Assembly (NCBI RefSeq): GCF_964340395.1
Contig: NC_135565.1
Coordinates: 18,067,209 to 18,131,208 of the forward strand
DNA: 64,000 nucleotides
Direction of reading: 5' to 3'
From: Glandiceps talaboti
Lineage: Eukaryota; Hemichordata; Enteropneusta; Spengelidae
Positions 47,808 to 59,700 of the stretch are shown here, piece after piece. The position numbers and the translations under genes are program-made. The notes beneath the pieces were generated by a model, which saw nothing but the letters and a program-made list of their open reading frames with translations, searched no databases and was not told where the DNA came from. Numbering within the stretch: the stretch's first letter is position 1; each line of letters starts with the position of its first letter.

Positions 47808-50800
47808 GGAATACACCTTACAGTATCATTTTCAAACTGTACAGAAGACTACAATGTAATTTTAACTACCCATTACTAGCTGAAATAACACAGCTATCTC
47901 ATTAGAATTTACATTTCCTTTCGATATATTCTAATAGTTTTGTCGTCTTTCTCAGAATTTTCTGGTATGCCTGACTGCAGAAGGATGGTGTCATATATTT
48001 AATGTCACAGATTCTAAACGTCAAAGTGACCATGACAAAACTAAAGATAAACAGGTAAGATTCACTAGTTAGTGTGGTTCCAATAGGGAACTTGCAATCC
48101 AGACTGAGCATGCTCAGATGCAAATGACTATAGGATTATCTGTGGTTACCGTAATATGTAATCTGGAGCTACCAATAAAATAAACCTCCCACAATGGTCA
48201 GGGTGACGATGAATTGATTATTTGTGGTTACAAACAATGTAACAATATAGGTTATAATACTAATTGATTAATATTTATTATCACATTTCCCATGATGCAA
48301 CATTCAACATGGCAGGTTTGCAAATTCCTTATTCATTGAAGCTCATAAGCAAAATTCAAGATAAAGAGAACAAGAATAAACACAGTTGTTTTGTTTTGTT
48401 TTTTGCAGGAAGAACCAACTAGTGAGGAGATGCATATGTTAAAGGCTAACCATATACAACATATTCCTGCAAACACAAAAATGTTGTTAATTTATGATAT
48501 AGGTAAGACTGTTATTGATTCTACATTATGAACATGGGATGGGTAAAGTACTCAAATGATAAAATACAACCTCTGTGCTTAAAGCAGGAATGAAGTTTTA
48601 ATGTGATGTCCTTTACATTCAAACAAAGTTAATTAAAATGTGCTTTTGTATAGTTAAAGGGGAATACCCCTCCAGGAAAGTTATTTCCATAATTATTAGT
48701 TGGGTTCTGGAGAACACTGGCATACAGGCATGGGGTTTTATTATTTTAATCCAAAAAATAGCAAGTTTCTGTAAAAATCACTCTATGTGATCATGCGATT
48801 TTGTGTGCAAGGCATGATTGTGAACTCATTTGCATATATCACTTACATGCAGGTATAAAATAAATGTTTTTGGTATTGCCCTGCAGTGCAAATACCACTA
48901 GTATGTGTATGCATGTGCACAAATGGAAGCAGTCACTGGTACAATTGTATATGTGTAACAATTATATGTTGGTGTATTATTAAAATAGATGTTGATCATT
49001 TACTTCACAGATGGTGATGGACAGTGTGAACTGATAGTGGGTCACACAGACAGAATTGTCAGAGCATATAGATGGGTTGAACAGACACCAACAGAAACTG
49101 TAAGTTTTGTTGATACTGTGTTCATCGACAAGAATATGTTCCAAGACCACCTTCTCCAAAATCCCAATATCACTTTATTTTTGGACAAGATAGTCGAGTG
49201 ATTTCATATTTGCTTTATAAGTCCTAGTATCACTTTGTTTTTATACAGGATAGTAGCGGATTTACAGCTGGACATTTAGTACATCTACAACAATGGTATT
49301 TACCTGGACAGGTAAGAATTTCTATTGAAAACTTTTACATATTCCTATGGTTATAGATATGACACATGTATATTGAACGGATGTATTTCAATCCTGGTTC
49401 ATCATTGAATTAGGGTTATCTTAAGAATTTCAGTTATTGTTAGTCCCTGTCTTGTTGGCGCAGTTTTCATGTCCAAAGCCATAACTCAGACATGCTTGAA
49501 CAGCCCCCCCCCCCCCAAAAAAAAAAAAAAAAAAAACCAAAACAAAACAAAAAAAACCCCAAAAAACCCACACACACACACATAAAAAAAAAACAATCAT
49601 AGCGGTGACTATGTTATTCTCAATGACTTGTTATCTTCAATTTGTACTTCTGTTAGATTCATTGGTTGCTAGTCTGCAGTGACCCAAATTGTTCTCTTTT
49701 CAGGTTGGTTCGTTAGCAATTAGTCTGAAATGTAGTGGTGACCCAATGTTAGTGGTATCTCAACCAGGCTGTAATTATGTAGAGTTGGTGTGTAACTGGG
49801 TCAAAAATAAAGACCAAGAATCGTAAGTAGCTTAAAATCTACAGTGATGGTATCTGATGCATATCCATCTTTACGGACACCTCATTTGCATAGTGTGGGC
49901 TTTTCAAAAGAAGTATAGAAGTCAGATTCATGAACAATGTACTATGGAGAGATAAATCTCTGAATTGTATAAATTGAATCTAAATTATGTCTTTGCACCA
50001 TCAACCTTCTTCTTTACATACATTTATGTTCTGTCTCACCATGTTCTGGTAAATACATTATTTTAAACACACACACACACACATACATACATACATACAT
50101 ACATACATAGACATACATACATACATACATACATACATACATACATACATACAGACAGACAGACAGACAGACAGATAGATAGATATACAGATTGAAAGAC
50201 AGGCACAGACACGCACCCACACAAAGTAAAATCACTCAAGCTTTTTTGTCAAGTGAAACATGACAAGTTAACTTGGAAAGTATTACAACTTACATAACTT
50301 TATATTTGCAGAGAACAGACTGCAGAGCACCATGTCATATACCACCCTATCTCAACAACCAGGGCTAGAAATCCTGGAGTTTCAACAGAGATAGTTGGAC
50401 ACATCTCAAGAGGTTGGTCAGCCACTAGTAACTTGGGGGGCCACCTTTTCACATTATTAGTCTCTGCTACTATAGCTTCTTTTAAGTACACAGCGATCTC
50501 TTAATGAACATATATCAATAATTTGGGTTTATGTGAATCCAAAATCAAGATTAAATCAAATGTTAGATAAAACTCTTTGTATCATCAACAACCAAAAACG
50601 GAATATCCAATCAATCAATCAATCAATCAATTAATCAATCAATCAATCAATCAATTAGTCAGTCAGTCAGTCAATCAATCAATCAATCAATCATTCAGTC
50701 AATCAATCAATCAATCAATAATAAAATGCATGAATCCAGTATGCAGTAAAGTTCAAAGTTTCTGAACAATTAATGAGTAGTGGTGTAAAAATGTCCTTGC

Positions 50801-53660
50801 AAAAAGATGAGTCTTAATGCCATTCCTGAATTTCTCTTGAGTGGATAACTGATGTAATTCAAAAGGTAAATGCATTCCATAACTGTGGGTTGTACTTGAA
50901 AATGCATGTTCACAAGACAGATTCAATTTACATTGAGGTGATAAAAAAATATACAAACCAAATTATTAATTCTGTGATGTTCTCCAATTGCCATGTAGGT
51001 GATTCCAAACCAGGCCAGGCTGATTTGTATGCACTATGTACATTGGATGGTAAGTAGTTCGGTTTCTTCTCTTGTCTCAGAAAATACTGGTTTGTATGCA
51101 CTACATGTATGTACATTGGATGGTAAGTAGTTCGGTTTCTTCTCTTGTCTCAGAAAATACTGCAGCAAATTTTTACCTCAGATGATAATTATAATTCAAA
51201 CTTACTGAAAGCCAATTCTTGTTGCAAAACTAGTGTAACGTTTTGAAACAAACTCTGTTTTTTGTTTTTTTTTACATATTGAAATATCTCCTATAAAAAC
51301 ATGTAGCCTAAACTCCATGTTTCTCAGTCATTGTCCTGAACACCTAATGAAAGCTATTTCATGTCAAACGACAAATTCACTACAAAGAGGTTCCATTTTT
51401 ATACACAGTTTGGCAACTTGTCAATTTGCATTTCCATTTTATGAACAATATGTCATTTAGGCAAATTTATGTAAAGGAAGGTATTTTGAAATATTTGCAA
51501 CATTGTTCTGCCATTTTTCTTTTAGGATGTTGTAAAGAATTGACTCTTCAAAGCCTATCAGATAAAAGTTAATGACGCCAGTTTGTTATTTTCTTGTCAT
51601 AGGTACGTTGATGTTAGTAGCTGATGACAAGATACAGTGGTCACATCTAGTGGATCATCAATTATTTGCTTTATCAAAACTTGATATAACAGTAAGCACA
51701 TTCTGTAATTTTATCGAATATCGCTGATTATACATGCATAAGCCAAAAATATGGAATATATAATCCATTTGTTCTATGTCACGACAACGCATGTCTATAT
51801 CTCTGGTTCTGCAGTGTTCGAAATATGAGTCAAGACATTCAAAATTGTCATTACTTTCCCTGATTTTTCTTTGATATTACTGGTGCTGGTATAATTATGT
51901 TATTCTCCAATATTTTTCTTCATTCAGCTGGAAAATACTTGTGACCTAAAGGTTGTCACTGAGTCGCTAGCTGAGTAGTGGCAAAGGCCCTTTAGGTCAC
52001 TTGAATTTTCTTTGGCTGAATGAAGAAAAATGTTGGGGAATAACATCTACATGTACTGGTAATTATAGAATTTGACTTGCTAGTAGTGCAGGCATTAAAA
52101 TGTAACTCAAGAGATGGTACATATAGATCATCCCAAGAGATGGTACATATAGATCATCCCCAATGATATTAACTACTGCTTTAACCATTCTATTTAGTCT
52201 AAATAGTTAATTCATTGATTTAATTCTTGTTAATTTGCATACAGGGAGATGGTAAAGAGGAAGTGATAGCCTGTGCTTGGGATGGTCAAACATACATCGT
52301 AGATCAGAAGAAACAGACTGTTAGGTTTCATTTTGAACAAAATGTCTGTGGTTTTTGTGCTGGTAAGATATTGCATTAAATTTATGTAATAGTTTTGGCT
52401 TCTTAAAGAGTCTTGAGCTTTTTGGGCAAGAATATATTTTGTTTTAGTCCAAATTAGAGTATTTTAGTTCTCTTCATCCTGATATGAAAATAAAATTATC
52501 CCAGCATGACGATTTGCCAATTATATAAGCCATTTTTCATGTCATGGCAGATCTCACAAGATGCGTGAGCCATTGCATCCATAGCAACCACGTGAGGGTG
52601 GTCAAGCTAAAAGTGTCAAATGCTTAGCCACACTATTGTTCTCAACATCATTGCACATGGCCATAGCGAAAGCTTGACTGTGATCACATGTTTGACAACT
52701 GTTGTTGCTAGGCATATTTGCATATCTTGTAAGATCAGCAACGAGACAATGAATCCCTAATTTTGGCAACTACATTTTGAGAAATCGTGCGCTGCAGGGT
52801 AGGTGAAAAATGACTTTCCTGGGCTTTGTGAGCATGAGAAATGCTACCTAGGTTAACCAAGTGTCACCTTTATTCCCCATTTAAGTGATTTTATTACAGT
52901 GACTTTCCATTTGTTTTATCAGGCCACTATGGAGTGGGAGGCTACAATAGTCCATCACTAGTGTATGCAACATTTAATAATCAAATTTACCTATACTGGA
53001 ATGTTAAATTAGCAGCCATTCCATCATCATCATTACTTGATGTCATGGCAACAGATGACACTGTACTGGAACGTTTGAAAGAGTTAAATATTGATGGTAA
53101 GTGTTTTCAAAAGAGGACAGGATTGGGTCTCATTTAATGGAGTCATGATGGTGAAATGTGTAAGAATGGTTGGTTTGGAATCTGCTGCCATTTGCTTAAG
53201 AATGGCCAAACTCTCTTTGCACAAGATTTGAACCACAATTGTGTCCCAGTCAACCCAGCTGTATAATTGGGGACATGGTAGGATAGAGGTTGCAATGTGA
53301 ATGATTTGATTCTAGGTGCTTACAGAGACTGCAATGGATTATATACTTCCCAGGTAGTCATGGAAGTATAAAGGGCTGCTGTGCTATTATAGGTTCATGC
53401 CAGGGGTAAAAACTGTAAAGCACTGTGTAGTATACAAAAACATGATATGGAAAACTTGCTTTTAGATTATTTTTAGATATGACATGTTTCATTTCTGTTG
53501 TTCGCTAAATAATGAAAACATCATTCAAAATTGTTGATTTACAACAGATTACAACAGAAATTCCAAGTCTTATTTGCTTACTTTTGATTATTTCACAGAT
53601 TCAAATACAAGTCAATTAAGAGACGTTTATAGATGGTGTATCTATGGTAAACAATCATGA
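45169..53660 (+). CDS. ITFG2: ITFG2, KICSTOR complex subunit, 14 exons, 430 aa
   Basis: Exons 45169-45264, 46550-46645, 47252-47293, 47956-48054, 48409-48502, 49011-49099, 49249-49311, 49704-49822, 50312-50412, 50999-51049, 51603-51691, 52245-52362, 52923-53096 and 53599-53660 total 1293 nt with one stop. The protein follows vertebrate ITFG2 (about 447 aa) throughout: [19 protein letters not shown] and [112 protein letters not shown]-like DxDxDG calcium-loop motifs recur (DVDND, DIDGDG). ITFG2 with KPTN, KICS2 and SZT2 forms KICSTOR, which holds GATOR1 at lysosomes and restrains mTORC1. Donor 1 (gttgga) and donor 9 (gttggt) are weak. AATAAA at 53886. Confidence 0.95.
45311..46026. mobile_element. 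Inverted-repeat element in ITFG2 intron 1
   Basis: The left end taaggggtacaccgtaccac followed by a poly-G run (45341-45354) and the right end with poly-C and aaaatggtttaccccta are inverted copies of about 60 bp. The roughly 715-bp interior is AT-rich with no reading frame of note. Probably a non-autonomous DNA element. Confidence 0.65.
46078..46150. repeat. GT microsatellites and poly-G
   Basis: Two GT runs with a G9 tract between them. Further simple repeats within ITFG2 introns: GATT at 47458-47496, CA at 47774-47805, poly-C/poly-A at 49505-49590, CATA plus CAGA at 50080-50175, and AATC at 50608-50722. Confidence 0.95.
48084..48331 (+). mobile_element. MITE family B, complete copy (ITFG2 intron 4)
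   Basis: tagggaacttgcaatccaga at the left and catggcaggtttgcaaattc then ctta at the right; interior as in 26341-26581. It sits 30 bp after the end of exon 4. Confidence 0.85.
50765..50915 (-). pseudogene. LINE ORF2 C-terminal fragment
   Basis: The minus strand gives [20 protein letters not shown], then [12 protein letters not shown]. It matches the WNxLPxxIRxxxSLxxFKxxLKTHLFxxAF block of LINE ORF2. About 50 residues remain, antisense in ITFG2 intron 9. Confidence 0.7.
51024..51162 (+). repeat. Tandem duplication of ITFG2 exon 10 end plus donor
   Basis: The unit tttgtatgcacta(tgt)acattggatg, then gtaagtagttcggtttcttc and tcttgtctcagaaaatactg, is present twice. Unit 1 (51024-51090) contains the last coding bases and the donor of exon 10. 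Unit 2 (51091-51162) repeats them with 6 extra bases. The second donor is at 51123. Unit 1's intronic part ends in ttcttctcttgtctcag, a strong acceptor-like string. Confidence 0.92.
51725..52060 (-). mobile_element. Dispersed repeat family F, copy 1 (minus orientation)
   Basis: Contains a self-complementary part (ccaatatttttcttcattca and tgaatgaagaaaaatgttgg) and a flank with ggaatatataatcc, acgacaacgcatgtctatat and ttgatattactggtgctggt. The same elements occur, inverted, at 58685-59030 in the P450 gene and at 62575-62885; a split copy is at 53963-54575. Confidence 0.7.
53139..53432 (+). mobile_element. tRNA-headed SINE, diverged copy (ITFG2 intron 13)
   Basis: Keeps agtcaacccagctgtataat, ggggacatggtaggataga, ggttgcaatgtgaatg and aactgtaaagcactgtgta. 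The B-box is eroded, and the ATT tail is lost. Confidence 0.8.
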
Positions 53661-56600
53661 TGTTGCTGCTGGGTTAGGAACAGTGTATGCCATGGTAACC
53701 ATCTTGTTGATGGAGCCAAGATGTTTACCATCAGTACAGTAACACTAAGTCTTGTAACTATGGGAATACTTTTCACAGAAGCTTTAGAACTATCACCATG
53801 ACAACATCAAAATTTCAGAATAATGTGACCAAGTTGCAAGTGTTTGTGTTTGGTTCTGTACAACTATTACAACATTATTTTTGTAAATAAACATTTTATT
53901 TCAAAACTAGACAGACTGAATTGTTCAATAAAAATTCTTCTCTACTATTTATTACCAGTGTATATATACTATTTGTCTTCATTCAACCAAAGAAACACAA
54001 GTGACCCACAGAGCTTTAAATGGAAGATGAGACATTACAAAACCCTTACGCCATGAGTTTTTTCCCGGCTGAATGAATAAAAATATTGGGGAATTACGAC
54101 AATTATACCTGTACAAACATAATGGTTGATTTTCTGGTTTCACGATGCATTGCATGAGACAATATTGTTTATGTTGTTACATTTAGATTTCTGCCTAAAA
54201 TCATAACATTTTCATCACAAAATATTGGACAGACATATTTTCCTCTTGTTTTCCATTGATTTAATAGAACAAAAACTAAGCACCATCAATGACAGGAGAC
54301 AACCATCTCCAGCCCTCCCCCTCCCCTCCCAAGTAGGCATGCAAACCCCCAGTGTATATGGACAGAATACATGGTGTTGTTTGGGGCAGTGTGAAACACA
54401 CATCTTGGAACTGACAAATGGCCTTTTTATGGAAGATTGGGAAGAGTAATGCATAGTGACTTTGAACATTTTGACTTGCATTTCCAGCACCACAAATGAC
54501 ATTATACAAGTGACAAACAAGATATAAATTCCATATATTTTGTTTGAATGCTTACAACTTGGCTAGCGTGTGGTATCATAGACCCTACACGTATAAGGTC
54601 TATATTGGTATAAAAAGGGCATTAAAAGGGAACACTATAATAAAAATTGGGTGTGCACACCTCTGCATACAGAACAATTTTTATCTGGCTAAGCTACGTA
54701 CTTTTATTTAAACTTTGTAAAGGATATGAATAATGAATGTAAAATACTGTTAATGAAAATACATCCCTCCCAAAACGCACCCTTTTTATTATATGAATGA
54801 AATCCACTGAATACATTTCTGTAAATATCAAAATCCTGCAAGAAAATATGTCTATGTAATAACAGCGATAGCAGCCTATGCAAACAAGACTGTTGATTTC
54901 AGAGTTTGAGTACAGATAAATTAAAAGATATATCACTAAACTGTAATATACTCGCCATGGTTACAAAGATATCAGCTTTGAACTCAAGTCCATTTTGCAT
55001 GTTGATTATTGAAATAATCCCTGGTCAAGTGTATGTGGAATTCACAGTTACAGGGGGAGGGGGGGGCAGGCACCTGGGGAGAGATCATTTTGAGCAATCA
55101 CAATTTTGCAGAACCCCCCCCCCCCCCCCCCCCCCCCCGTCACAGGCCGGGGCTCAACAATTTTCATGTCCCCTCCTACAAATAAACAATAAGTTTTCAC
55201 CCCCCCCCCCTCCCCCTCCTCCACACACACAATGTAAACACAATTGTAAGCTGTAACTTGACTACAATAGAGTTTCTGTAGTTGCTAATGAGTACGGTAA
55301 CATCTATCCACATTCTGGATGTACAACTGTAAGCGTATACATGTATGGTACACTATATCAAAAAAGTAACTAACAGTGACAATAAATGGTGAACGCTACA
55401 CAAAAAAGCTTGTAACATTGTGTTCATACATGCTTTGAAGCATATCTAAAAACAAAAACCAGTGGAAGAAATACATGAATTTATAGTTTGCTAAATGAAA
55501 AGTTACTATAACCTGTATTATGCAATAATTTATGTATTGGGCAATACATGAGGAGTTCAGCTTTAGAATGGTAGCAGGTCAAACCATGCTGGTGCTTCTG
55601 ACACCATGCCATTCTTTAAACCTTCCAACTTTTAACCAAAGCAATGTGAATGAAATTTCTTGGTCAAGTATGCCTAATTTATGATTTGATGAATTCAGCG
55701 GATGATATCAGAACACACAGATCTACTGAAAGCCATTTTCAATGCAGAGAGAAAAGCCATCACCTCACTATCGTATCTGAGTCATAGTCATGTGAAACTT
55801 GTAAAATGACCACAGTGAAAACGTGTTACATGTAAGTCATTCCACTTCAATAAATTGGTTCAACTCTGTATCCTCGATAATCCAGTGATAGCGGCAATCA
55901 TTTCAAACCATTTACTTGTCAGTAACCATGAGATATATACCATTCCTTGGTGACAGAGTAATCCCAGCATCCAATTTTAATGGCACCTGCAAATAGTTAT
56001 AGCAATGATAAATTATAATCTGTCAGATATAACACGTCAATGTGTCACCCTATTAGCCCTACTGTACAATATTTTATCCACAACTCTCTCTGATTTATAC
56101 TGTTGAACATAATCTTCTTAAAGTCAGACAAATCTCACCTGTTTACATGGTTTTTGTGACAATATTTTTGACATTTGAAGGTGTAGAACTGTCACAAATG
56201 ACAATTCTACCCATCTTCTTCAGTTCAGATATCAAAAATGTACTGTAGGAAATGTATTATTAAGGAAGTTATAAAATAAGGAACCCCCAAGGATACCAAT
56301 CAGAGAGAGTTGTGGGTAAGATCTTGTACAATGAGGCCCCCGTCCAACCAAATGACAGTGGAACATAGCATTTAAAGGCATACTATGATAGTATCCAATC
56401 AAGTTGGGTAGACTCTTTCCAATGGAAGATTCTTTCCAATGGAAGATGCTGTACATTTTGTCCAAATTTGGTAGAAATCGATTTTCATCATATAATTCTT
56501 TGTTTTGATAATGAAAGATACTTTTCTTTTCTTTTCTTTTCTTCTTCTTTATAATAATTCAACTTTACATTCCTTAAATGACATGTTAAGTAAATTTTTG

Positions 56601-56725
56601 CACATTTTCACATCAGATGTTACACTTCCTCTTGTAAAATTTCTTTAGGTCTACTGGATTTTAATACAATATTTCAGTTGTTATCCATTAAACATGCTTT
56701 CTACGTTACTTTTGGACATGTTTTG
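53661..56725. other. 3' UTR of ITFG2 and convergent intergenic region
   Basis: ITFG2 likely ends at about 53910 after AATAAA (53886). The rest holds a split copy of repeat family F (53963-54575), poly-C and poly-G tracts at 55050-55215, and CTTTT repeats at 56520-56545. No coding exon was recognised on either strand. Much of the right part may be the 3' UTR of the P450 gene. Confidence 0.55.
55050..55215. repeat. Poly-G / poly-C tracts
   Basis: G-runs at 55051-55065 are followed by an uninterrupted poly-C of about 24 bases at 55115-55138 and a further C-rich block at 55200-55220 on the same strand. Could form G-quadruplex or i-motif structures, and is prone to sequencing or assembly error. 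Confidence 0.85.
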
Positions 56726-59700
56726 TCAAATCAGGTTATGGGTGGTCATTTCTATATTGCTGTGTACCTCTGTTTCTGGACATGTAGTAAATCTGAACTG
56801 CTGTAAGATTCTTGATAATACAATTTTCATTTCAAGTTGTGCAAATCTCATTCCAATACAACTTCTTGGTCCATGACTAAATGGCAAAAATGTGTAAGGG
56901 TCCCGTGCTGCTTTGGCTTCAGGTGTGAATCTGAAGAAACAAAAAAAAAATTGTTACTAATCTGATCGTTTGAGGCAGCACGTGCATCACTCTCTTATCT
57001 GGGTAACTAACACTAGTATTGATCACTATTCGGATGCCATTTTGGATTCTAATATTGATATTATTTTGACTTCTATTTATTTGCATGGTGACCACTGATT
57101 TGTTTTCACAATTTTACTAAGAATTGACTGGCGGTTTGTTAAATAACAGCAACCCACCTCTCTGGGTTAAATTTACTTTGATCAGGCCAATATTTTGGGT
57201 TATAATTACTTACCTCTCTGGGTTAAATTTACTTAGATCAGGCCAATATTTGGGGTTATAATTATTTACCTCTCTGGGTTAAATTTAGTTGGATCAGGCC
57301 AATAGTTGGGGTTATAATTACTTACCTCTCTTGGTCAAATTTACTTGGATCAGGCCAATATTTGGGTTATAATTACTTACCTCTCTTGGTCAAATTTACT
57401 TGGATCAGGCCAATATTTGGGTTATAATTACTTACCTCTCTGGGTTAAATTTACTTAGATCAGGCCAATATTTGGGTTATAATTACTTACCTCTCTGGAT
57501 CAAATTTAGTTGGATCAGGCCAATATTTGGGGTTATAATGCATACCAATCACAGGTATGTCAACTACTGTGTTTTCAGTAAACTGAATACCACCAATTGT
57601 ACATGGATGTACACACTTTCTGTTAAACCTGCAAAAGATGCATGTAAGGTTAACCTCTTAGAAAATGACAACTGGTATGATGCATGCAAGCATACATGTG
57701 TTGGCTACCACACCAAAGGTTAACCTCTGAGAAAATGACAATTGAAGGCACTGGTATGATGCAAGCAAGCATACCTGTATGGCTACCGACACCATATTGT
57801 AAGGTTAACCTTTTACAAAATGACAATTGATTCTGGTATGATGCATGCAAGCATAGGCCTGTATGGCTACCACACCATATTGTAAGGTTAACCTCTTAGA
57901 AAATGACAATTGAAGGCACTGGTGTGATGCATGCAAGCATACCTGTATGGCTACCACACCATATTGTAAGGTTAACCTCTTAGAAAATGACAATTGAAGG
58001 CACTGGTGTGATGCATGCAAGCATACCTTTATGGCTACCACACCATATTGTAAGGTTAACCTCTTAGAAAATGACAATTGAAGGCACTGGTGTGATGCAC
58101 GCAAGCATACCTGTATGGCTACCACACCATATTGTAAGGTTAACCTCTTACAAAATGACAATTGAAGGCACTGATGTGATGCACGCAAGCATACCTGTAT
58201 GGCTACCACACTATTTTGATGGAAATTTTAAACATAATCTCAAAACACTAATTTCATAATGATATTTTTAAAGTTTATAATTTTAGCCTTGTAATTGGAA
58301 TTATGTTATCCATGATGACCATCTTTAGAACTAACCTGTAGCCTGGTGGATATAAACGCAATGTTTCAGATAGGACCATTTCCATGTAAGGCATTTCTTG
58401 TACAGCATTGTAGTTTAACTCTGTCTAAAAAGTTCAGAATTAGGAAATTATGTGGTTATTATAGAATTATACATGTAGTATCTGGAAAAACAGGAAATTA
58501 TTTGCAGTATAAAAGTTAGAAGTTATTTTTTTTGTGTTAAGTTTGAAGTCTCACATTTCCAAAATGCAAGAATATGCAAATTTTGTATTTCACTGATATG
58601 ATTGAAGAAACCATAAATTAATATACAGAATATGAGTCGAAAGGAAATAGAAAAATGTCGAGATGGCATAATTAGATGTTATTCCCAAATAGTTGTCTTC
58701 ATTCATCAAAGGAAAATATGAGTGACCTAAGGAGTCTTTGTCACTACCAGTCGATAGATGAGTAATGACAACCCCTTAGTCACAAGCATTTTGTGACTGA
58801 ATGAAAATTTTTTTTGGAGAATAACGTGATTATACCAGCGCCAGTAACATCAAAGAAAAATCAGGGAAAGTAATGGTAGTTTTGAATGTTTTCGAACACA
58901 GCAAAACCAGTGATGTAGACATGTGCTCTCGTGACACAGACGTGCGTTGTCTTGATGTAGAATGACCAGAATATATATTCCATATTTTTTGTTCTACATG
59001 GCTCGTGTATGGTATAATGTATGTTGTGGAATACATATCAGAAATGAAATGACCTGAAATGAATTAAACTTAAGATATTAACTCTCCTTGAAGCATATCT
59101 TCAACTTCCTGTATAAGTCTATCCTGCACATCAGGGTGTCTTGCTAATAAGTATGCACAAAATGCTAATGTGTTGGCTGTGGTATCATAACCTGTAATGA
59201 TATATTTAACTTGAGTTTGTGCCCACTTAAAATAGCATGAATAATTACTCAACCAGTCACACTTAGCTGGTACAAAAACATATTAAATGCATCACAAATA
59301 ATGGAAAACAAATAGCTCCAGTTACAACTTATAGGGCCCTAAAGAGGTACTCAGGCAAAGCTGATTTTGCCTTAGCTGTTTTCATTAATGTGCAGTGAGT
59401 CATGAAAATTTACTCACTTTCACCATTCCACATCGATATCATGTAACAAATACAATTATTCAAATTAGACATGAACTGATCTCTGTACACTGGGGTTTGG
59501 AATTCTGGGATTGGTACCCAGTTAATAATGTTGATGTCAACAGTGCCTAACTATTAGTCCAATTGTTTCTACCCAATTAGCCTGTACGGTAGAAACAATA
59601 CAGATGCTAATACTCTTGGTGACACCAGCTTAAGAAATATTGGGCTCCAATCCCAGAATTCCCTACCCCAGTGTACAGGATGTGGTCCATATCTGAATAG

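Noticed and set aside
57805-58209. 134-codon minus-strand repetitive frame (ASHQCLQLSF units)
   Set aside because: Frame-preserving reading of an 85-bp intronic minisatellite; it lies between two P450 exons.
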